From contig NC_064467.1 of the NCBI RefSeq assembly GCF_023343835.1, positions 1 through 64,000 of the forward strand: a DNA stretch of 64,000 nucleotides, read 5' to 3'. The stretch is from Lagopus muta (lineage: Eukaryota > Chordata > Aves > Galliformes > Phasianidae). Positions 27,101 to 50,236 of this stretch are shown one piece after another (within the stretch, counting starts at the first letter, position 1; every line of letters begins with the position of its first letter). The notes beneath the pieces are model-generated. The model did not search any database. It was not told the origin of the DNA and was given only the letters and a program-made list of their open reading frames with translations. A program made the position numbers and the translations under genes.

Positions 27101-28428
27101 GTCTATATTAGTCTATACTGATCTATACTGGTCCCTACTGGTCTATATTGGTCCATACTGGCCCATACTGGTCTATACTGATCTGTACTGGTCCATACTG
27201 GTCTATATTGGTCCATACTGGTCTATACTGGTCCTTACTGGTCCCTACTGGTCCTTACTGCTCCATACTCTCCCTACTGGTCCATACTGGTCTATATTAG
27301 TCCATACTGATATACACTGGTCCGTACTGGTCCATACTGGTCCCTACTGGTCTATACTGGTCCCTACTGGCCCATACTGGTCCCTACTGGTCCTTACTGG
27401 TCCCTACTGGTCTCTACTGGTCTATATTAGTCCATACTCATCTATACTGGTCCCTACTGGTCTATATTGGTCCATACTGGTCCATACTGGTCTATACTGG
27501 TCCGTACTGGTCCTTACTGGTCCCTACTGGTTCCTACGGGTGTCTATTGGTCCCTACTGGTCCCTACTGGTCCATACTGGTCTCTACTGATCCATACTGG
27601 TCCCTACTGGTCCCTACTGGTCTATACTGGTCCATACTGGTCCATACTGGTCCCTACTGGTCCATACTGGTCCATACTGGCCCATATTGGTCCCTACTGG
27701 TCTATATTAGTCCATACTGATCTATACTGGTCCCTACTGGTCTATATTGGTCCCTACTGGTCTATACTGGTCCATACTGGTCTCTACTGATCCATACTGA
27801 TCTGTACTGGTCCGTACTGGTCCATACTGGTCTATATTGGTCCATACTGGTCTATACTGGTCCTTACTGGTCCCTACTGGTCCTTACTGCTCCATACTCT
27901 CCCTACTGGTCCATACTGGTCTATATTAGTCCATACTGATATACACTGGTCCGTACTGGTCCATACTGGTCCATACTGATCTATACTGGTCCCTACTGGT
28001 CCCTAATGGTCCCTACTGGTCTATACTGGTCCCTACTGGTCCCTACTGGTCTATACTGGTCCATACAGGTCCCTACTGGTCCTTACTGGTCCCTGCTGGT
28101 CCTTAGTGGTCCTACTGGTTGATACTGGCCCATACTGGTCCATACCGGGTCCCTACTGATCCCTACTGGTCCATACTGGTCCTACTGGTCTATATTGGTC
28201 CATAATGGTCCATACGGGTCTATACTGGTCCCTACTGGTCTATACTGGTCCATACTGGTCCTTACTGGTCCATACTGGTCCCACAGACGTTCTCCTTCGT
28301 GGGGGTCCGCATCCCCCTCCCCACTGGCGCTGATGGTCAATGGCCGCCGCCCCCCCCCGGCTCCGCAGTCGCCGCCCCCCCGCCTGTCCTGCAGCTGCGC
28401 CCCCGACAGCCCCTCGTTAGAGCGTTAA
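4137..28428 (+). CDS. TTC5: TTC5 (tetratricopeptide repeat protein 5 / STRAP), 10 exons
   Basis: TTC5 is a TPR plus OB-fold adaptor. Known roles are a p300/JMY cofactor in stress and p53 responses, and recognition of nascent tubulin at the ribosome to trigger tubulin mRNA decay. Exons: 4137-4220, 5174-6104, 9829-10040, 12494-12626, 16302-16393, 19240-19296, 19523-19669, 21816-21979, 23992-24133, 28287-28428. All introns are GT-AG and the phases are compatible. The encoded protein aligns along the human protein as I know it (440 aa): ELYRFRD, LKLEP, YVLGNAYVSLFF, EKVDPTAASNPDLHLNRAT, YGAALDGYARAAAL, RRHHIQHQGK. Predicted length is about 700 aa, with the excess coming from a His-Asp-Gly repeat in exon 2. 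Exon 10 needs a one-base correction to read in the conserved frame. The start is the first in-frame ATG after the promoter, in an acidic MAAVEEEEE context like the human N-terminus. Confidence 0.93.
4221..5173. repeat. TTC5 intron 1: GGGCGTGG-rich and GGTGACA/TTGGGGG arrays
   Basis: About 4340-4640 holds loose tandem copies of a unit with GGGGCGTGGTTTGTGGG and GGGCGTGGCTTAGTGAG; GGGCGTGGC is the KLF/SP CACCC-box core. About 4640-5150 is a GGGGTGACATTGGGGG array, strongly G-rich on the sense strand and G-quadruplex prone. It ends in the exon 2 acceptor CCTACAG. No gene is seen in it. Confidence 0.85.
5174..6104 (+). CDS. TTC5: TTC5 exon 2 with in-frame HDGG/HDRSG expansion
   Basis: Starts after CCTACAG with EMVAELYRFRDTVLH, which matches human QELVDQLYSFRD, and ends TMAALEEEMERVVQRMESMR, which matches the human segment ending in LQQMEEVV. 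The donor GTGAGG leaves phase 1. Between these conserved ends, residues about 49-308, sit roughly 48 units of the type HDGGGG, HDRSG, HDGGS and HDGG. Every unit visible is 12, 15, 18 or 21 nt, so the frame is never broken over about 780 bp. The human protein has only about 15-20 residues here. No credible intron (donor plus pyrimidine-tract acceptor) is visible inside, so I read it as coding. Confidence 0.8.
5234..6015 (+). repeat. In-frame coding minisatellite (His-Asp-Gly repeat)
   Basis: Tandem CATGATGGTGGAGGCGGC, CATGATAGAAGCGGC and CATGATGGAGGCAGC units. All lengths are multiples of three, unlike the 10-bp units of the flanking introns. The encoded peptide is H-D-(G/R)-(G/S)-(G/S) with occasional YDRGG, HVGGG and HGRSG variants, and ends in HDDDDGG. 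Two of the three sense frames stay open; the third meets TGA/TAG in the CATGATAGA units. Confidence 0.9.
6105..9828. repeat. TTC5 intron 2: CCCATAGAGA array (inverted form of the 10-mer)
   Basis: From about 6125 to 9780 the sequence is CCCATAGAGACC, CCCATAGCGACC and CCCACAGACC units. This is the reverse complement of the TCTCTATGGG family found upstream and in introns 3 to 5. About 6125-6790 has CCCATAGCGA/CCCATAGGGA variants with a recurring block of roughly 170 bp (CAACCCAAAGAAACCCC...). 6790-9780 is the CCCATAGAGACC form. The acceptor used for exon 3 is CCCCTCAG at 9821-9828; the nearby CCCCGCAG (ends 9839) would break phase. Confidence 0.92.
9829..10040 (+). CDS. TTC5: TTC5 exon 3 (TPR)
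   Basis: Starts phase 1 after CCCCTCAG. The junction reads MESMR-V-SPQAVPRALYLRGRAL, the same length as human MEEVVGSVQGKAQVLMLTGKAL, which fixes this acceptor over the one 11 bases downstream. It continues through ALLGRALKLEPGLSAAW and GDLDGARACFRGALQH, typical TPR helices. The donor GTGAGT leaves phase 0. Confidence 0.92.
10041..12493. repeat. TTC5 intron 3: TCTCTATGGGG array
   Basis: Same family and orientation as 1-3895, but in the first half with extra GGGGGTCTGGGGGG blocks (about 10240-11160). The second half (11170-12440) is almost pure TCTCTATGGG. It ends in a short C-rich acceptor tract, CCCACACTTGTAG. No gene is seen in it. Confidence 0.92.
12494..12626 (+). CDS. TTC5: TTC5 exon 4
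   Basis: Reads GEDAEARRLLSMALRQ, then SLRHAEAAVRCQPCDGRNW plus one base. It matches the human segment LQNLSMVLRQ...VRQAKLAVQMDVHDGRSWY, with a slightly shorter middle. The donor GTATGGGG is itself the first unit of the intron 4 array. Confidence 0.9.
12627..16301. repeat. TTC5 intron 4: GCTATGGGGT array
   Basis: A 10-bp unit, GCTATGGGGT, with TCTCTATGGGG and GTTATGGGGC variants. The G4 tracts are separated by 6-nt loops (TGCTAT), so the sense strand satisfies the usual G-quadruplex pattern over more than 3 kb. From about 15930 it changes to TCTCTATGGG. It ends in the acceptor CCGCCCCACAG. Confidence 0.93.
16302..16393 (+). CDS. TTC5: TTC5 exon 5 (TPR)
   Basis: Completes the split Tyr codon and reads VLGNAYVSLFFAGGQRP, then RRALGAYGQA, matching human ILGNSYLSLYFSTGQNP...ALSAYAQA. 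The donor GTATGGGG is continuous with the repeat that follows. Ends phase 0. Confidence 0.93.
16394..19239. repeat. TTC5 intron 5: GGATATGGGGTG then TCTCTATGGG arrays
   Basis: 16394-18430 is GGATATGGGGT / GCTATGGGGTG / GTTATGGGGTG. 18430-19215 is TCTCTATGGG with GCGCTGTGGG variants. All G-richness is on the sense strand. The acceptor is CTGCCCCATAG. No gene is seen in it. Confidence 0.92.
19240..19296 (+). CDS. TTC5: TTC5 exon 6
   Basis: 57 bp, phase 0 to phase 0, reading EKVDPTAASNPDLHLNRAT. This is almost identical to the human EKVDRKASSNPDLHLNRAT block. The donor is GTGAGAG. It is followed by a 226-bp intron (19297-19522), one of only two short introns in the window, with a brief CTATGGGG patch at 19380-19470. 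Confidence 0.95.
19523..19669 (+). CDS. TTC5: TTC5 exon 7 (last TPR)
   Basis: 49 codons: LLQFEENYGAALDGYARAAA, then LAPDWPEPRMRRARLLDYLG, and so on. This matches human [39 protein letters not shown]. The acceptor is CCCCGCAG and the donor GTGAGCGG. Confidence 0.95.
19670..21815. repeat. TTC5 intron 7: CCGGAAGTGGGCGTGG array (ETS plus GC-box motifs)
   Basis: Degenerate tandem units whose constant part is CCGGAAGTGGGCG, joined by linkers such as TGGCATGGG, GGGTAGGCGTGGC and a roughly 110-bp block with GGCACGTGCAT and TTGATTGGTGTTTAA. By eye there are about 30 CCGGAAGT and over 40 CGGAAGT. CCGGAAGT is the consensus ETS/GABPA site; GGGCGTGG is a KLF/SP-type site; CACGTG and ATTGG (CCAAT) also recur. 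Inference: it may act as an intronic promoter or enhancer. No coding feature is seen. Confidence 0.88.
21816..21979 (+). CDS. TTC5: TTC5 exon 8 (start of OB-fold)
   Basis: Begins GKARGRRRRALSPSLLGSLG, matching human GKVKTKKLQSMLGSL, and ends VGRALLGRVLGCVLPDERVP plus two bases, matching VILGKVVFSLTTEEKVPF. It is shorter than human between these blocks. The acceptor AAAACCAG follows a C-rich tract. Donor GTGGGTC. Confidence 0.88.
21980..23991. repeat. TTC5 intron 8: CCCATAGAGACC and CCATAGCTCCCCATACC arrays
   Basis: 22015-22900 is CCCATAGAGA, the inverted orientation of the 10-mer. 22900-23950 has a longer unit combining CCCCATAGCTCCCCATACC, ACCCCATAGAGACC and CCATAGGACCCCATGCTGC. It ends in a good pyrimidine tract and GTGCCCCACAG. 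No gene is seen in it. Confidence 0.92.
23992..24133 (+). CDS. TTC5: TTC5 exon 9 (OB-fold)
   Basis: Reads AVGLSDGTGSVVLSVYNAAP, then GWGLAVGDAVAVGQPHVRRH and HIQHQGK. Human counterparts are [48 protein letters not shown]. The donor GTGAGGCACTGGG runs directly into the next array. Confidence 0.95.
24134..26650. repeat. TTC5 intron 9a: GGGACTGGGATGGACTGGGA array
   Basis: Tandem GGGATGGACTGGGAGGGACT units with a regular GGGGGTTATGGGGCACT spacer. Runs of three or more G are separated by 1-7 nt throughout 2.5 kb, so essentially any window on the sense strand matches the G-quadruplex rule. No gene is seen. Confidence 0.95.
26651..28286. repeat. TTC5 intron 9b: TACTGGTCCA 10-bp array
   Basis: A switch at about 26655 to a different 10-bp unit, (C/A)TACTGGTC(C/T). 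A TA step falls every 10 bp. A block around 27262 recurs near 27891 (TACTCTCCCTACTGG and following), so there is internal duplication. The exon 10 acceptor CTGGTCCCACAG is made from the last unit. Confidence 0.95.
28287..28428 (+). CDS. TTC5: TTC5 exon 10, terminal, with apparent 1-base insertion
   Basis: Opens TFSFVGVRIPLP in the frame set by exon 9. The conserved continuation (P)LALMVNGRRPPPAPQ, matching human PLLLVVNGKPQ, is one base out of frame. Removing one C from the C-runs at 28313-28317 or 28319-28322 restores the alignment and gives the stop TAA at 28426-28428. Read literally, the frame runs on with GADGQW... to a stop near 28556. Conserved residues on both sides of the shift favour a sequencing error over a real frameshift. 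Confidence 0.85.
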
Positions 28429-28560
28429 TTAACGAAGGGGGGGGGGGGGGGGCGTTAATGAGTCGGGGGCGGCTCGTTAGCGCCGCCCTTAATGAGGGGG
28501 GGGGGGGGGGAAAGGGTGGGGGTGAGTGGGGGAATAAAGGTGTGAAGGGAGCGTGAGTGG
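28429..28560 (+). terminator. TTC5: TTC5 3' UTR and poly(A) signal
   Basis: Short GC-rich 3' UTR with two long G-runs, ending with AATAAA at 28533-28538. Cleavage is expected some 15-25 bases later. Confidence 0.8.
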
Positions 28561-30765
28561 TGGTGGAGTCTGTGGGGCGGCGGGGGGGGACATTGGGGGT
28601 CAATGGGGGTAATGGGGTCAATGGGGACTTTGGGGTCAATGGGGGCAATGGGGACATTGGGGTCAATGGGGCTTTGGGGTCAATGGGAATAATGGGGTCA
28701 ATGGGGACATTGGGGTCAATGGCGGCAATGGTGACATTGGGGGTCAATGGGGGCTTTGGGGTCATTGGGGTCAATGGGGGCAATGGGGACACTGGGGTCA
28801 ATGGGGGCAGTGGGGGCATTGGGGTCAATGGGGGCACTGGGGTCAATGGGGGACATTGGGGTCAATGGGGGCAGTGGGGTCAGTGGGGTCAATAGGGACA
28901 TTGGGGTCAATGGGGATAATGGGGGCAATGGGGACATTGGCGTCAGTGGGGTCAATGGGGGCTTTGGGGTCAATGGGGACTTTGGGGTCAATGGGAGCAA
29001 TAGGGACATTGGGGTCAATGGGAGTAATGGGGTCAATGGGGTCCTTTGGGGTCAATGGGGGCTTTGGGGTCAGTGGAGTCAATGGGGTCAATGGGGTCAA
29101 TGGGGACATTGGGGTCAATGGGGTCTATAGGGGCAATGGGGTCAGTGGGGACATTGGGGGTCAATGGGAATAATGGGGGTCAGTGGGGTCTATGGGGGAC
29201 ATCGGGGTTAATGGGGCTTTGGGGTCAATGGGGACATTGGGGTCAATGGCGGCAATGGTGACATTGGGGGCAATGGGGGCAATGGGGTCAGTGGGGTCAG
29301 TGGGGGCAGTGGGGGCAATGGGGATAATGGGGGCAATGGGGACATTGGGGTCAGTGGGGTCAATGGGGGCTTTGGGGTCAATGGGGTCAATGGGGAACAT
29401 TGGGGGTGAATGGGGACATTGGAGTCAATGGGGTCAATGGGGGCATTGGGGTCAATGGGGACATTGGGGTCAATGGGGGCAATGGGGCATTGGGGTCAAT
29501 GGGGACATTGGGGTCAATGGGGGCAATGGGGGCATTGGGGTCAATGGGGACATTGGGGGTCAATGGGGGCAATGGGGGCATTGGGGTCAATGGGGACATT
29601 GGGGTCAAAAGGGACATTGGGGTCAATGGGGGTAATGGGGTCTATAGCGGCAATGGGGTCAGTGGGGACATTGGGGTCAATGGGGACTTTGGGGTCAATG
29701 GGGGTTTGGGGTCAGTGGGGTCAATGGGGGCAGTGGGGTCAATGGGGACATTGGGGTCAATGGGGATAATGGGGGCAATGGGGACATTGGGATCAGTGGG
29801 GTCAATGGGGGCTTTGGGGTCAATGGGGACATTGGAGTCAATGGGGTCAATGGGGACATTGGGGGTGAATGGGGACATTGGGGTCAGTGGGGTCAATGGG
29901 GTCAGTGGGGTCAATGGGGGCAATGGGGCTTTGGGGTCAATGGGGTCAATGAGGACATTGGGGTCAGTGAAGTCAATGGGGTCAATGGGGGACATTGGGG
30001 TCAGTGGCGGCAATGGTGTCATTGGGGTCAATGGGGTCAATAGGGACATTGGGGTCTATAGGGGCAATGGGGTCAGTGGGGTCAGTGGGGGCTTTGGGGT
30101 CAATGGGGACATTCGGGTCAATGGGGTCTATGGGGGACATCGGGGTTAATGGGGCTTTGGGGTCAATGGGGGCATTGGGGTCAATGGGGATAATGGGGGC
30201 AATGGGGACATTGGCGTCAGTGGGGTCAATGGGGGCTTTGGGGTCAATGGGGACATTGGGGACATTGGGGTCAATGGGGTCTATAGGGGGCAATGGGGTC
30301 AATGAGGGCAATGGGGTCAATGGGGACATTGGGGTCAGTGGGGTCTATAGGGGCACTGGGGTCTGTGGTGCCAATGGGGTCAATGGGGACATTGGGGTCA
30401 GTGGGGTCTATAGGGGCACTGGGGTCTGTGGTGCCAATGGGGTCAATGGGGGCATTGGGGTCAATGGGAATAATGGGGACATTGGGGGCAATGGGGGCTT
30501 TGGGGTCATTGGGGTCAATGGGGGCATTGGGGTCAATGGGGACACTGGGGTCAATGGGGTCAATGGGGGCAGTGGGGTCAATGGGGGACATAGGGGGTGA
30601 TGGGGACATTGGGGTCAGTAGGGACACTTGGGGTATTGGGGTCAATGGGGGCATTGGGGGCTTTGGGGTCAATGGGGGCACTGGGGTCAATGGGGACATT
30701 GGGGTCAATGGGGACATTGGGGGTGAATGGGGTCAATGGGGGATTTGGGGTCAATGGGGCCATTT
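28561..30765. repeat. Intergenic GGGGTCAATGGGGACATT array
   Basis: Units of GGGGTCAATGGGG, GGGGACATTGGGG and GGGGGCAATGGGG between the convergent TTC5 and HNRNPC ends. The same family appears in opposite orientation (CCCCATTGACCCC) in the SUPT16H intron at about 60600-61430. G4-prone on the + strand. No gene is seen. Confidence 0.92.
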
Positions 30766-32100
30766 TGGGGCCGCCATTTTGGGTCTCCATTTTGGACCCA
30801 TTTTGGGGCCATTTTGGGTCCAATTTATTCCATTTTGGGGCGGCCATTTTGGGTCCCCAATCAGGGCCACCATTTTGGGGCGGCCATTTTGGGGTAGCCA
30901 TTTTGGGTCCCCAATCAGGGCCACCATTTTGGGGCCGCCATTTTGGGTCCCCAATCACGGCCACCATTTTGGGGCCGCCATTTTGGGTCTCCACCTGGGC
31001 CACCATTTTGGGGCCATTTTGTGTCCAATTTACCCCATTTTGGGGCCGCCATTTTGGTTCCCCAGTGAGGGCTGCCATAGTTTGGCCACCATTTTGGGGC
31101 CATTTTGGGTCCCCAATCAGGGCGGCCATTTTGGGGCGGCCATTTTGGGGTAGCCATTTTGGGTCTCTACCAGGGCCACCATTTTGGGGTGGCCATTTTG
31201 GGTCCCCAATCAGGGCCACCATTTTGGGGCGGCCATTTTGGGTCCCCAATCAGAGCCGCCATTTTGGGGCCGCCATTTTGGGGCCGCCATTTTTGGTTCT
31301 CCACCTGGGCCACCATTTTGGGGCCATTTTGGGTCCAATTTGCCCCATTTTGGGGCCATTTCGGGGCGGCCATTTCGGATCCCCAATGAAGGCCGCCATT
31401 TTGGGTCTCCACCTGGGCCACCATTTTGGGGCCATTTTGTGTCCAATTTACCCCATTTTGGGGTGGCCATTTTGGGGCGGCCATTTTGGGTCCCCAATCA
31501 GGGCCACCATTTTGGGGCGGCCATTTTGGGGTAGCCATTTTGGGTCTCTACCAGGGCCACCATTTTGGGGTGGCCATTTTGGGTCCCCAATCAGGGCCAC
31601 CATTTTGGGGCGGCCATTTTGGGTCCCCAATCAGAGCCGCCATTTTGGGGCCGCCATTTTGGGGCCGCCATTTTGGTTCTCCACCTGGGCCACCATTTTG
31701 GGGCCATTTTGGGTCCAATTTGCCCCATTTTGGGGCCATTTCGGGGCGGCCATTTCGGATCCCCAATGAAGGCCGCCATTTTGGGTCTCCACCTGGGCCA
31801 CCATTTTGGGGCCATTTTGTGTTTTTGTGTCCAATTTACCCCATTTTGGGGTGGCCATTTTGGGGCGGCCATTTTGGGTCCCCAATCAGGGCCACCATTT
31901 TGGGGCGGCCATTTTGGGGTAGCCATTTTGGGTCTCTACCAGGGCCACCATTTTGGGGCGGCCATTTTGGGGTCCCCAATCAGAGCCGCCATTTTGGGGC
32001 GGCCATTTTGGGTCTCCATCAGGGCGGCCATTTTGGGTCCGTTTTGTATCCCCATTTTGGGGGCCATTTGGTGCCATTTTGGGGCCATTCTGCACCCCCC
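30766..32100. repeat. Intergenic GGCCGCCATTTTGGGG array (YY1-like)
   Basis: Dozens of GCCGCCATTTTGGG, GGCCATTTTGGG and GCCACCATTTTGGG, spaced mostly by CCCCAATCAGGGC. The reverse complement contains AAAATGGCGGC, which fits the YY1 consensus AANATGGCGGC. A block of about 380 bp is duplicated (CCACCTGGGCC... at 31301 and 31681; CCAATGAAGGCC at about 31383 and 31763). No gene is seen. Confidence 0.9.
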
Positions 32101-32199
32101 ACTTCCTGACCCCCCCCCACCCCCCATTTTGGGTCCAATCCCCCCCATTTTGGCTCCATTTCCCCCCCCTCCCCCCACCCCCAACACCACGCGCTCTCC

Positions 32200-32391
32200 C
32201 CATCATTAAAAACCATCCGTCCTTTAATCGTCACATCGTTAACGAGGTATCAAAATTAATTGGGGGGTGGGGGGTGGGGTTTTTTTGGGGGGGGGTCACG
32301 ACACCACGAACACGGAGGGGTGGGGGAGGGGGGGTGGGGAGGGGGGGGGGGTCATTTTTGGGGTGATTTTTGCCTTTTTTGGGGTCGTATT
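32200..32391 (-). terminator. HNRNPC: HNRNPC 3' UTR and ATTAAA poly(A) signal
   Basis: Downstream of the HNRNPC stop on the minus strand lies a short 3' UTR with C-runs. A variant signal ATTAAA (TTTAAT on + at 32223-32228) is the best candidate; I see no canonical AATAAA nearby. The exact cleavage site is inferred. Confidence 0.55.
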
Positions 32392-49193
<16,802 letters not shown>

Positions 49194-49693
49194 NNNNNNN
49201 NNNNNNNNNNNNNNNNNNNNNNNNNNNNNNNNNNNNNNNNNNNNNNNNNNNNNNNNNNNNNNNNNNNNNNNNNNNNNNNNNNNNNNNNNNNNNNNNNNNN
49301 NNNNNNNNNNNNNNNNNNNNNNNNNNNNNNNNNNNNNNNNNNNNNNNNNNNNNNNNNNNNNNNNNNNNNNNNNNNNNNNNNNNNNNNNNNNNNNNNNNNN
49401 NNNNNNNNNNNNNNNNNNNNNNNNNNNNNNNNNNNNNNNNNNNNNNNNNNNNNNNNNNNNNNNNNNNNNNNNNNNNNNNNNNNNNNNNNNNNNNNNNNNN
49501 NNNNNNNNNNNNNNNNNNNNNNNNNNNNNNNNNNNNNNNNNNNNNNNNNNNNNNNNNNNNNNNNNNNNNNNNNNNNNNNNNNNNNNNNNNNNNNNNNNNN
49601 NNNNNNNNNNNNNNNNNNNNNNNNNNNNNNNNNNNNNNNNNNNNNNNNNNNNNNNNNNNNNNNNNNNNNNNNNNNNNNNNNNNNNNNNNNNNN
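49194..49693. other. Assembly gap (500 N)
   Basis: Exactly 500 N, a conventional placeholder for a gap of unknown size. The missing HNRNPC RRM exons are expected between the array at its left and the CpG island at its right. Confidence 1.
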
Positions 49694-50125
49694 GCCACGC
49701 CTCCTTCCTCCATTCCCGCCGCTCCCATTGGCTGGTGGGGGTGTCGCTCTCCGACGCGTCCAATCAGGTGGTGAAAGGGCGTGACGGCGCTGAGCTGCTC
49801 TGCTATCTCATTGGGTGAGTGGAAAGCCTGTCAACTCATCATCCAATAGGGAGGTGAAGTACAGCGTAGCCCCGCCCGCTGAGGAGAATGGTGGAGAGCG
49901 CATGCGCTGAGCCCGCCTCTTTGCTTGGTTCTCCCCCCGCCATTGGCCACCTGCGGAAGGCGGGAACAAAGAGCAGCGCCGCGCCGCCATTGGCTCCCAG
50001 CAGAAGGCGGGGCTAGAGGGGCGCAGCGAGCGCGGCGATAGGCCGAAACCACCGGCGCGCTGCGCGCTGATTGGCTGAGCCCTCCCCCTTCAGCGCCGCG
50101 CTCCCGACAAGAGCCGCTTTTCACC
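49694..50125 (-). promoter_or_regulatory. HNRNPC: CpG island with multiple CCAAT boxes, probably the HNRNPC promoter
   Basis: Unique CpG-rich DNA with about seven CCAAT/ATTGG boxes (near 49731, 49761, 49810, 49851, 49943, 49989 and 50070), typical of NF-Y-driven housekeeping promoters. It lies upstream of HNRNPC on the minus strand and just beyond the 3' end of SUPT16H. The strand is inferred from position only; a divergent or unrelated promoter hidden by the gap cannot be excluded. No convincing open frame is seen. Confidence 0.6.
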
Positions 50126-50236
50126 GCCTCCCCCCCCCCCCCAACAACGAAAAAAAAACCGAAAAAAAAAAAGGAAATAAAACGAAAATAAATGAAAAAA
50201 AGAAAAGAAAAGGGAAAAACAAAACCAAATTTCTGC
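50126..50236. other. A-rich and C-run simple sequence
   Basis: A C-run followed by purine-rich AAAAAGAAAAG-type sequence just downstream of the SUPT16H poly(A) signal. No gene is seen. Confidence 0.7.

Noticed and set aside
49694-49807. Short frames reading through the N gap
   Set aside because: Translation of N is meaningless and the flank is promoter-like CpG DNA.
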